64,000 nt of DNA from positions 146,375,503 to 146,439,502 of the forward strand of contig CM077645.1 in assembly GCA_039707465.1 (NCBI GenBank), in the 5' to 3' direction. The DNA is from Rhabdophis nuchalis (Eukaryota > Chordata > Lepidosauria > Squamata > Natricidae). Below, one piece after another: positions 1 through 12,100 of the stretch (positions within the stretch are counted from its first letter, which is position 1; the number at the start of each line of letters is the position of its first letter). Position numbers and translations under genes: made by a program. The notes beneath the pieces were generated by a model. It saw nothing but the letters and a program-made list of their open reading frames with translations. It was not told the origin of the DNA and did not search any database.

Positions 1-692
1 TCCATGTCACAGAGAAAAGATATATCTAATTTAACTTTTAAAAAACAAGTTCCTGAGATGATGGGGCTTGTTTTCATAGTTATAAAAGACGCTGCCTGCT
101 TTTTGGGTGTTATTTTTTAAATGTGATCTGAATAACACTAGGTAATGAAGGTCACACAATTCGCATTTCAATTATGTTTCCCTAACTACAGTATGTACAG
201 CTCTGAATGCGGAGACTTATTTCTGAATGCAAAAATTAGATAAAATATTCACATATTAAACATTTATCACACTGCGAAGAAACAATTTCAGATTTTTGGC
301 TGTATTTCTAAAGGAATATCGGGTGAAAGGAAGAAAGAAAAACAAAGTTCCTAATAATTAGGGAGTAATCTCAGTAAGGCTTAATCATAAGTCCTGTCCA
401 TTAAAAAAAAATCTGCTTCCACTTTTTATCCCCACCCCACCCCATCATGTATGAAAATAATGAAATGGAAGCAGATTAAGTAGGCTTATGGAAGTTCATA
501 TTAAGAAGCCAGAATGAGTTTAAAACAGTGCAATTTAGGAAAATAAAAGCTATATTTAAGATAGATAGATCTATCTTAACTATAAGATAGATAAGAAATT
601 TAAAATGTTTGAATTTATACATCCAGGTTATTTGGGTAGCAAATTATGAAAGCACCTGCCAAGTATTCTGATCAACTCCAACTGCTTATATA
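1..692. other. Intron sequence, nothing recognised
   Basis: AT-rich DNA presumed to be intron upstream of EXOC2 e1. No exon-like, repeat or RNA feature was recognised apart from short GATA-type runs near 560-595. Confidence 0.5.
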
Positions 693-1077
693 CAAGCAGT
701 TCTTGACTTACAACCATTCATTTAGTGACCGTTCAAAGCTATAACAGCATTTTAAAAAGTGATTTATGACCATTTTTCACGCTTACAACCGTTACAGCAT
801 CCCCATGATTGCATGATCAAAATTTGGACGCTTGGCAGCTGGCATGTGTTTTTGATGATTACAGTGTCCTGGGTTCATGCAATCACTTTGTGCGACCTTC
901 TACCTAGCAAAAGCCAAGGGAGAAGCCAGATTCACTCAACCACCATGTTATTAACTTCACAACTGCAATGATCCACTTAAAGTTCACAAAATGGGGCAAG
1001 GCCCATTTAACAGCTGTCTTGCTTAGCAATGGAAATTTTGGGCTCAATTGTTCTCATAAGTTGAGGATTACGTGTAC
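693..1077 (-). mobile_element. Non-autonomous DNA element, 'tagtcctcgacttac' family, degenerate
   Basis: It begins with a decayed end (agttcttgacttacaacc), closes with the inverted counterpart (ataagttgaggattac), and contains the runs of 'acttacaacc', 'gatcaaaatttgg' and 'cttggca' typical of this squamate family. Related copies lie at 27005, 36980, 58829 and 63335; the 36980 copy has TA duplications. Confidence 0.6.
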
Positions 1078-2213
1078 CTTATTTTTGATATAGAGGTGCT
1101 AAATAGAACAGTTTCCAAAATGACTCATGGACTCCAAATGGGACTGAGCTTTAAATAAATATTCAAAGATTTTTACTGTTGTTATGCATCAGCTTATGTA
1201 TAATTAGAAGATGACACCCCAGATAAAGTGCTGGAAGCATATTCTTATTTAAATAAGTGCTCATATTAGTAATTTCCAAATAATAGTCACTTTATTCTGT
1301 TGCAGCAAAAGCTGTAAAGGGCCTTGTAGTCGTTTAAAAGGTCAGCAAATTTATTTAGGCTTAAGGTTTTATGGGCTAGAAGCTCAGTTCATTAAGGGTT
1401 GACTTAAACTACATGTAGATAGATTGCATCCATACCATCTATGGAAAACAGTGGTGTATTAGCCATTAAGCAGATTAAGCACATGCTTACGGCACCTGGC
1501 CCAAGGGGGCACCACAAAGTTGAGAAAGAAAGAAAAAATACCAATGAAGATTTGTACAGTATGTACAAAGGAGGGGGCGCCAAGATTTGTCAGTGCTTAG
1601 GGCACCTGTGAGCTTCAATCCAGCAGTGATGGCAAACCCTGGTATTTTGCAATGGTGAAGTTGAGGGCAATTCAGCACAGAAACTGCAGGCAACATTCAC
1701 ACATAATATTTGTTTATGTTGCATAAACATTTTGGAATTGAAAAGAACAAATTTAAAATGAGTAAATATCTTTGGTAGTTATAGTGAAAATTAACTTTTT
1801 ACTATTAGGCACTATTTTTGGAATGATTACTAATAATTATATGTTTATACTTTCTATTATTCACTTATCCTTGCTCCCAACTTCTGTTGTCTCTGACCAT
1901 ATTTTTACACACACAAATGTATCTCCTGTGAATAGCATTTTGGGAATCTGCAATGGGATTCTTTGATAAAGAAACAATTTTCAGCTAGCAAACATGCTAC
2001 CAGATTTTTTGTATTATTTTTGGCTATAATAGACTAATACAACTCTCTACAATATAAATTTAAATATCCCTCAAACTAGTCTTGGATTCTGGTGCCTTCA
2101 TGGGAACATCCAAGCAGTTTCATGCAGTGGTTTTCAATTATTCTTTTCAAATCTTTTCTTTCAACTTCCTAGTATAATTTACAGCCTTGGAATTTCCTGG
2201 TGCTCTCCCAAGT
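1078..2213. other. Intron sequence, nothing firm
   Basis: No exon resembling EXOC2 was found. 1420-1640 has a 'gcttacggcacc ... cttagggcacc' pattern that may be an unidentified old repeat; the rest appears single-copy. Confidence 0.4.
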
Positions 2214-2398
2214 AGGGGTGAAATTCAGCAGGTTCTGACAGGTTCTGGAGAACCAGTAGAGGAAATTTTGAGTAGTTCGGCAAACCAGCAAATACCAACT
2301 TTGGGTGGCCCCAGAGTTGGGTGGGAATAGAGATTTTGCAGTATCCTTCCCCTGCCACGCCCACCAAGCCACAGCCACAGAACCGGTAGTGAAAAAAC
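2214..2398 (-). mobile_element. hAT-like non-autonomous element
   Basis: Bounded by 'ggggtgaaattcagcaggtt' and 'gaaccggtagtgaaaaaa', the ends of a common squamate element with a 'ccacgccca' interior. It is probably related to the element at 59214-59677. No clear target duplication was found. Confidence 0.5.
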
Positions 2399-2707
2399 AA
2401 TTGAATTTTAGTATTGCTCCTAAGTACTGGAAAATTCTGACCATGAGTCCTTTTTTTATCCCTGCTTATTTAGATTAACCGTGGGCTTCTATTTAATGGG
2501 GATTAACATAAAATAGTGTTAATAAATAATAAATGAAATCTTATCCCGTACTTAATATTTAGAGTAGTGTTTCTAAAAACAATTTTATACTGATTTTCAG
2601 AGAAGTAAGCTCAATTGAATTTAGCAGGAGCAAGGAAACACATAGACGGAAGGCTTGCCATATGTTGCATTCCAAAACCTTATTACTTCAAAATTACAAT
2701 GTTATAG

Positions 2708-2826
2708 ATACCTTTCGGACCTCCATGCAGAGGGAGACCCAGCTTGGCAATGCATTGGTGCACAACATAAATGGATTCTGCAGCTTATGCACAACTGTAA
2801 AGAGAGCTACATTAAAGAACAAAAAG
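2708..2826 (+). CDS. EXOC2: EXOC2 exon e1
   Basis: The exon encodes [20 protein letters not shown] and continues to ..[10 protein letters not shown], matching EXOC2. The acceptor TATAG has a poor pyrimidine tract, so the left edge is less certain than the right edge, where the donor is GTAATT. The exon opens with the last base of a split codon and closes with the first base of the next (phase 1). The following intron is about 15.9 kb, the largest here. Confidence 0.9.
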
Positions 2827-3451
2827 GTAATTATATTTCTGTTTAGGGAAGTATCTCATCTTACAGTGCAACATTTCTCTTCATTCAGTGTAAATATTTT
2901 TTTAACTGTAACATTTTAATCATGGTTTACATTTAAACGGAACTTTACAATGTTTTTATGTTTCCTTTCAAACTGGTACGTCTTGCAACCTTCATTATTT
3001 TTATAATTAAGATCATTCAAAGTTAGGTTTAGAACTAGAAGAAAGGAGTTGGAGTGCTCTGTATGAGAAGGTGTTTGAGGCGTTTACCACTCTTTCTCGT
3101 CCTTCTGCTGAAAAAGACAAGCAGTGGTAAAGAGACTGTGTGCATCAGTTGCTTCTTTTGTGTTCATCCTCAGGCTTCAGTTCCTAAATACTGCTGGTAG
3201 AAAGTGAATTTGACTTATTGCAGTGTATGTGAAGTTTATCATCTTGATAATAGAGTTACTTAATGAAAAATATGTCTTCATTGAAATAGGCTTTATTTAA
3301 ATGTCTAAAATGAAACTGAACAATTGGGCAATAATGAAAGCTGAATCTGTTTTAATTTCGTATCTTGATGGGTCTTCCCCTCCCCCCTGTATGCAGGAAA
3401 GAGGGTTTTTTTTCATTGTTTTCAAGCTAAGGAGAATACACAACACACACA

Positions 3452-3550
<99 letters not shown>

Positions 3551-6500
3551 GTGTTTGAATCCCTGATTTTCAGAAAATCTATCAAAATGCATTTCTTTTT
3601 CCTGGCTTTGAATAGATTTAAAAAAATTATGGCTCAATTTATTGTTAGTTTTTACTAGATTCTTTTATTTATGGTCATGTTTGTTTTCTGTTCTTTATTT
3701 TTTTAGCCTCCTTAAATATTTACCAGAGTGGAATAATGATGTATTAAATAAGTTGACAACCTGCAGCTTTTTCGATTTACACCAGAACTCTTAAAATAAA
3801 AAGGGAGGGGACAGGATTGAGTGCACAGGTACAGGAGGGTTTTTTTGTGGGTAAAAACGACAAGTGTGAAAACAACATATCAACAATTATACTAAACTAG
3901 CTATACCCGGCCACGCGTTGCTGTGGCCCAGTCTGGTTAAATGGTCAACCAATCTGTGTGTAGATCTACACCTGCACACATACACACAACCACCGTATAA
4001 CCCCCAACCTACCTACCTACTTACCTACCTACCTACCGTATTTCTCCCTCTGTATCTATCCCTCTACCTACCTATTGTATTTCTTCCTTTCTCCCTCTAT
4101 CTACCTACCCACCTACCTACTGTATTTCTCACTCTGTATCTATCCCTCTACCTAGCTACCTACCGTATTTCTTCCTTTCTCCCTCTATCTACCTACCTAC
4201 CTACTGTATTTCTCCGTCTCTGTCTATCCGCCTGCCTGCCTGCCTACCTACCTACTGTATTTCTCCCTATCTATCCCCCTACCTACCTACCTACTGTATT
4301 TCTCCCTCTCTGTCTATCCCTCTACCTATCTACCTACTGTATTTCTTCCTTTCTCCCTCTATCTACCTACCTATCTACCTACCTACTGTATTTCTCCCTC
4401 TCTATCTATCCCCCTATTTATCTACCTACCTACCTACCTACTGTATTTCTTCCTTTCTCCCTCTATCTACCTACCTACTGTATTTCTTCCTCTCTATCTA
4501 TCCCCTACCTACCTATCTACCTACCTACCTACCTACCTACCTACCTACATGTCTCCCTATCTATCTATTTATCCCTCTACCTACCTACCTACCTACCTAC
4601 CTACCTACCTACCTACCGTATTTCTCCCTCTATCTATCCCTCTATCTACCTACCTACCTACCTACTGTATTTCTCCCTCTCTATCTATTCCCCTATTTAC
4701 CTACCTACTGTAATACAATAATAAAATAGCAGAGTTGGAAGGGACCTTGGAGGTCAACTAGTCCAACTCCCTGCCTAGGCAGGAAGCCCTATACCATTTC
4801 AGACAAATGGCTATCCAACATCTTCTTGAAGACTTGCAGTGTTGGGGCATTCACAACTTCTGGAGGCAAGCTGTTCCACTGGTTAATTGTTCTAACTGTC
4901 AGGAAATTCCTCCTCAGTTCTAAGTTGCTTCTCTCCTTAATTAGTTTCCACCCATTGCTTCTTGTTCTGCCCTCAGGTGCCCTGGAGAATAGCTTGACTC
5001 CCTCTTCTTTGTGGCAACCCCTGACATATTGGAAGGCTGCTATCATGTCTCCCCTAGTTCCTTTTTTATTAAACTATATTTCTCCCTCTCTCTCTCTATG
5101 GGCCACCTGGGAGTTTGCTATCCTCTGTGTTTTGGCACTTTTAGGCTTCCATACGTTTCTGAGGAAATGACAGTTGAAAAGCAGCCTGATGGGGGGAGCT
5201 ATAGGGAGGTGAAAACCTGATCAGTGGGTACATTTTACGTTTGTGTACCTTGCACATGACACACGTGTGCTAGACACAAAATGAGTATGTATTCTATTAT
5301 CGGAAGTCCTTGGGAACATTGTCTCAAAATTTGGTGTAAAATCGGTGCAGTAGTTTTTGAGATTAGCTGCTTCGTACAAACTATTTTACATTTTTATTTA
5401 TATAGATAGGATGGCTTTACACTACATTAAACCATGATGTGACTTGATTCCCATGTAATGGGTTTATAAAACCATCCACTAGTGTTGTACATGATTTTTT
5501 TTTGGGAATGAATTTACATATTATGTTAAGTCTAAAACAAACTGAATAACCAAAAGAGTACTGTCAGTCAAAATTCCCCATGGTGATTAATGTGATAAAA
5601 CTATTTCTTCCAGTTTGGGAAGAATTATAATATGACATAGCTGCTTGGTCTGTAATTTTATTGTTTTCATTTTTCTACTGGTAATAGAATAAGCAAAAAG
5701 GTCTTCAGGATAGCCCCTCCTGATTTGTATGTTATTATGAACGTGGATAGAACGGGTGTACAATTTAGATAAACAATTGGTGAAATTATTTATTAAGAAA
5801 ACTTGAATTAATCCTATTATTAATTATGAAGGAAAATCATAATTCCCTTACAGTGTGTTGCATACTTTTGTATTGCAAACTTCTTTTTTATAAGGTAGGC
5901 AAATTTTTCAATCCTTCTAGTTTAAAAAACTTTATATGAAATTACTGCTTGTTATACCTAAGAACTAGCTAATCAGAATACAGTATGGCCTTTTCTTGGC
6001 TTATGCAACATTTATATTCACCTTGCAATGTATGGTATATTTTTATTTGATCAGATAGACCAACATGGTCTGTGTTTTAAAAAAAAGCTTTAAAATGTGT
6101 TATCCTAGCAGCTGGTTCTGTTGTCTTTGTGCATGTGGAGGAAGCGCTTTTACAGCTGTGGGGTATTTTAGGTCTAACCCTTCTCCCTCACTCCTAATAA
6201 TAAGAATATTTTTGTCATACCTTATGATAAGAAATGCTTTTGCATCATGTCAAAAAATAACAATTAATTATTGAAATGATTGGCAAACCTGGTAAGTCCT
6301 CATCAATTTAGCATAATTTCAAAGACTCCTGAGATGATAATTTCTTTCTTTTGATTTCATTTTAATAACAATATGAACCTAGCCATGACTTCATCAGTAT
6401 AAATCTGTGCACTATGAATGTTAAATGCATAATAAAGGGAAAGCTAGGGAAACTCCTATACTTTTTAACTAGGAATTTTGTCTTGAACTCTGTGGAGAAA

Positions 6501-9083
6501 TACCTTCCTAAATCCTATTTAAATTAATCCAGTTCCAACTACTTTGTGGATCATGCAGATATTAAGACAAGCATTCAGAAGCAGATTCTGTCTAACTTCA
6601 CATGTTAAATGTGATAAACGGTTCCATTAACTGGTAAAGTTTGCTTCTCCACTGGCATCAAACAAATATGAAATCATACACTCACTGCAACTTTCATAAA
6701 TGCTCTTAGCAGTAATTGCAGTTGGATTCAGAATATTTTCTCATCTCTTACAGATTGGAAACAGGAGAAAATTAATGCACTGAGCAATTAGATCTTATTT
6801 TCTAATCCAACTATATCATTTGATCTGAACACATTTGGAGGGGGCCAGGCTGGGGAAGAGTGTTGTGGTTCCTATCTTCTCCTTCATTTTTGAGAAGCAA
6901 AGCCAAAGAATTAGCTTCTTTCACATCAAAAAGATCATTTTCCCCATGTAATTTCCCCCAATCATATCTAAATGAATAAATAGGAGGATTTGTTTGGCAC
7001 TATATTATTCACTTAAACCATTAAGACCATTAAACCACCTTTCATAAAAAAAATCTTATAATTTTTAAAAATTCCTTTATTACTTTTAAGCCATTGGCTT
7101 AAAAGTAATTATAATGTAATTATAATTAACATAGAATAACTTAAATTTGTTGTTAGTTGCGAAGTCATGTCCGACTCATCGTGACCCCATAGACAACGTT
7201 TCCTCCAGGCCTTCCTGTCCTCTACCATCCTCTGAAGTCCATTTAAACTCATGCCGACTGCTTCAGTGACTCCATCCAGCCACCTCATTTTCTGTCGTCC
7301 CTTTCTTCTTTTGCCCTCAATCTTTCCCAGCATTAGGCTCTTCTCCAGTGAGTCTTAAATTTAGTTTCATTTAATTCTTGGGTGGGAGGATTTCCAGTGA
7401 TATAACTTAATCTGAATCAATACAGTTTGTTCAATATAAAAATGTAATTTGTATTTTCAATATAAGTTTAAAAAAAATTAATGGAAAAATCGTTAATAAT
7501 AGCAACAGACAGCACACTGGGAGTAAGTAGTGCTTTTAGTGTGCATTTTTAATATCTATCTATGTTCTCCTTTAGGTTTTAAATGATACAGGATTATGGG
7601 GATATTTTAAGTGATACTGGAAGTAGAATGCTGGGAAGAAACCAGCATTTTAAAATGTATTATTACTTCAGATTAATTTTAACAGAACCGCCTTAGTTTC
7701 TTGCTTCTGAAAATTGAAAGTCTTCCATTTGAAAGGAATTTTATCCTACTATTGTTGATGTAGACTTTAGGCACTGCCTGTTTGGTCAACAAGCAACAGT
7801 GGGTGGTCAGGCTGCAGCATGGGACAAGGGCCTGCTATGCTCAAGGAAAAAAAATGTTCAAAGGTGTTTAAAGGCAGTAAGGAAGCCTGCCACCCTTTAG
7901 AGAATCCAGCAGCTACAGATCAGTTTTTCTATTTTGTATTGTACCCTTTGTGAATGCTCAGAATGTGGTGCACAAAGAGTAAATACTGTAATTTTTCCTA
8001 TCATTTTAATAGATAATTTAATTTTATTGGAATAGAAATTTATTCTCCATTTATATTATAGAAAATAAAAATTTCCATAAAAGTCATAGAGCTCCATTAC
8101 ATAACAATACATTATCTATTTCTGTGGTGGTATTTTCTTTTTATCTGATGGGGTTTTAAGTTTAAATTTAAATGAAGGTATTCAAACCAGACTATCACAT
8201 AATGGAAACAAAATGTAATAACTACTTTTAATGAATGGCAGATAGTATCTCTTAATATTAAACCTTATTCATCAGCTGTCTTCAACCATTTCAACTGTCT
8301 CATTTCAATACATGATAAGACTGCTTAATTTTAATGAAAAACAAATGCAAGCTAAAAAAAATCTGGAGGGAAATGATGTGCAATCCTTCTTTTAACACTA
8401 GAAGCACCAATTTCGCTGTATTTAAGTACAATGACAATAAATATTATACTTACTTATGGTAAGTATACTTACCATAATTTTTAATAAACATATTAGTAAA
8501 TGCAGTGAAACTTCTTTTGAAGATAGTGGCAATATTAATCACATTTTTTTTTATTTGCACCTATTAAATAACCTATTAAGTCAATCTGCATGTTACATTC
8601 AGAGATGTTATCATGTGTTTATTTTTCCAACACAGCTATGACTTTGCATGGCTAATAGCTCTACATTGGTTGAAAATTGCAATCTCAATAAATGTCATTG
8701 TAAGTAATATAACAAAGTGTTAAAAAATTGTATCAAGATTTCTATTCACATTTCTTAAAATCATCTTGATTAGAGCATTGTTTGTAGACATACATTCTTC
8801 TTAATTTTACATCTGTATTCGATTACATTAAGGTATCATGAATACATTTTTATATAAACATAGCAAGGTAGGAATATTCCACCCAGAGTGAATATCATAC
8901 ATTTTTGCATATATTATAATTGCCAAGGTTTTCCTTTTGTTTACATCTCAAACATCTTGTATGGTTCATCCCAATAATCTCTTGCAAATTAGACAAAACC
9001 CCCAACATTTCATCTATATTCAGTGGTTTAAAAAATACTCCACTTTTACTTGTGGAGAGAGAAGAAGAGAGAGAGAGGTGGGG

Positions 9084-9117
<34 letters not shown>

Positions 9118-12100
9118 TGTTTTAGGACCAATTTGTGCAGCAACTCTTTCTTTCCACATTATATATAAATGTGCGCTTCAGGACTATATATAGTCCTGAA
9201 GCGCTATCTTCTGGACAACTTGGGGGGGGGGGGGAAATCAGCTTTGCTAATGCACTCCAGATGTTCATTAGTCCTGAGGGTATATGTGCTTGTTGTACTT
9301 CCCTGCTTCTGTGTTGTACTTTCTTGTAATGTTAGACAACCAATTAAGAAATTAGTTTCATGTTAAACTTTCTTTTCCTGATACCATTGCAAGCTGATGA
9401 TGTGGTTTCTAGTGGAACAAGGGAGTATTCTTTCCCCTGTTTTCTGTTACTAATGCATAAACAAACCTTTCGGTGGGGGGGGGGGTGTTTGGTTTTTACT
9501 GGCAGAATAGCCATTTACTGGCTTCATACTCTCCTGTTAGTATGGAATCAGACACATTATTTCAAATAACTCTGAAGAAACGGTCACGTTTTCAACTGGA
9601 TTCTCACCCCCTGAAATTATTACATCTGTATATTGAACGTATTTATTTTTGAACTCTTAATCATAAGAAATAGGTTCATGTAATAAACAAATGAAGTTTT
9701 ATGAGGGGGCGCTAAGCAAACACATCCATTTTAAAACCAGAAGCGTGCAATCTTGTTCTGTAATCTAAGCTACTAAACTTCTTAGAAGCTTAATGAAAAA
9801 AAAAAAGCCCTTTTGAAAACTTCTATCGAATTGGGTGCTTTATTTTTAATGAGAATATGCAAAGGACATGTATGTGTAATTTTAATGTATGAAATAATAT
9901 GTTTCAATTGGAAAAACCCTTGCCAACTGAATAATTTTGTTTTGTCTTGTTAGCTTTTTTTGAACAATTTCAGGAAATTTACAGATTATTTGGCTAAGCT
10001 TTTGCATACTAAGCCAAACCATATATATATGTAAAGTGAGTGATTCAAAGCATTTAGAATTTCAGTGAGGTTTCTAGAATACCCATGTGAATTCTGGGTT
10101 GAAGGGGAAAACTATAATTAGTATGCTTTCCTTTTTTGTTTGTTTGAGTTGGTTTTCCTGTTTAAGAGAGGTTAGGTTAACACTAATTTAATTAGTTTAA
10201 AAATCATTCTGCAAATATTGGTTGGTTGGCCAAACTCTCAATAAATACATCTGCAGGAGTAGATGTATTTTCCAAATTATTTTCCAGATTATTCTATTTT
10301 TTTCCCCTTTACATTATTGGGATTGTGTTTTCTCTTAGTTTTTCTTTCCTTCGTTAAGTGTTACTAGTAACCATATTATCTGGGGTGAATAGTGTGTTTT
10401 TCAGAGGGAGGAGTTTGTTAGATTTATTGATTTAATTCTGTAAAACAAAACAAAAATTCCAATTGTTCTAAGATCTTTATGTAGTATTAAATGCATATGA
10501 GTAATATTTGGATAAATTAAAAGGGGCACTTTGATTAAATATACTTTAAATGTTATAAATTCACTCATAAAACATGAAATTTCCTCTTCTGAATGACTAG
10601 AGCATATTCAAAAAACTGCTAGTGTCTTAAAATTTCCCTCAAAGCTAAGGCTTCATATACCTGATAGAGGGAGTCATAGAGTTTCTGTACAAGTTTACTT
10701 GTTGGCAGAAAATGTACATCCAGCCAAGGAATCTTCTTCTAGATGTGATATACAGTGATCCCTCGTTTTTCGTGGCTTCATGTTTCGCGGCTTCAGTGCT
10801 TCGCGGGTTTTTCAAAAATACAGGGGGGGAAATGCATCGGTAGGAGGCAAGCGCCCCCTAGTGCTTGCTTTAAACGATGTCCACCAACTCAACTTTCCGG
10901 TGCAAATTCTACTTCGCGGTTTTTCAGTTTTCGTGGAAGGTTCCAGTCCCCATTAACCACGAAAAACGAGGGATCACTGTAGTACAGGGGTCTCCAACCT
11001 TTGCAACTTTAAGTCTGAAGGACTTCAGCTCCCAGAATTCTCCAGCCAGCAAAGCTGGGAGCTGAAGTCTTTCAGACTTAAAGTTGCAAAGCTGGCTGGA
11101 GAATTCTGGGAACTGAAGTCCTTCAGACTTAAAGTTGCAAAGGTTGGAGACCCCTGATATAGTACATATGTATTTCATTTATAAATATATAAAGCAAGGA
11201 TGGGTTGTTGTTGTTTTTACTTCATTAAATAGAACATGCAATCCTGAACCATCTTTTATTTTATCTTGCTAGAAATACCTAATTTTCTAGGTTCAGCAGT
11301 GATACCAAAGCAGGATTGGAAGTAAAGTATATAAAGTGGTGCAGAGTAGTATGAGTAGGTGATGAAGAGTGGTATTTCACTCGATTTAATACATACAAAA
11401 GATGAAAAGACAGTCCTAGACATATGAATATATGTTCATGCAATTCCATCACTTCCAGTTCCAGATGTTTCTGCATATACAGTACATGTATAATGTCTTG
11501 TTACAGAACAAAAGGACAGGAACATCTGTGTTGGAGTAAAAGCTTTTTTTAAAATTATTTCTAATACATTTCAAAATATACTGTCCTACAAATTATTAAC
11601 AAAGGAAATGAAAATATAAATAATACCGACATTCTTCAGTATCAAGTGTATATGAGCACATGTGTAACTGCATACCAGTCTAAAGCAATTTAAAATATTT
11701 GAATAATCCAAAGAGCCCACATTGCTCGATATTTAAGGCTTTATGGAACTTGAATCTTTCATGTTCTTTTCAAACCAGACCTATCAAAACTTTAGAGATG
11801 GTTCTTCCAACATTTAGTTCTCTTTTGCCAAAACAAATTTACAAAGGAACACTTCATATTGAAGTCTGCAAATTTTCATTACCACTGTACTCAGTTTACC
11901 TTTTGATGGACAGGGAAAAATCCAACATGTTAAAAGAAAACAGTATTGTTTCAGTGTATTAAAGCAGGAACTGCTTTAATTTGATGAGATTTGTAAGTAG
12001 ACTTTCAATTTCCAAATCTTGATTCTCACTTTCTTAGAAATATTAATCCCCATGGAACCATTGATACTTCTGTACTTATAGCCAAAATTTACATATTCAA

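Larger units (their letters stand above)
3896..5409 (+). mobile_element. Unidentified interspersed repeat enclosing a tandem array and a CR1 insertion
   Basis: Begins 'actagctatacccggcc / acgcgttgctgtggc' and ends 'aaatcggtgcagtag ... tttatatagatag', which I recognise as the two ends of a widespread vertebrate repeat whose class I cannot name with confidence. The interior is replaced by a pyrimidine-rich tandem array (3990-4712) and split by a CR1 fragment (4716-5066). Confidence 0.5.

Noticed and set aside
3918..4721. 267-codon Leu/Pro/Tyr/Thr-rich frame
   Set aside because: It is a translation of the CTAC-type tandem array, with no independent coding evidence.
4789..5046. 85-codon minus-strand frame as a host gene
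   Set aside because: It is the C-terminus of CR1 ORF2, part of a truncated LINE.
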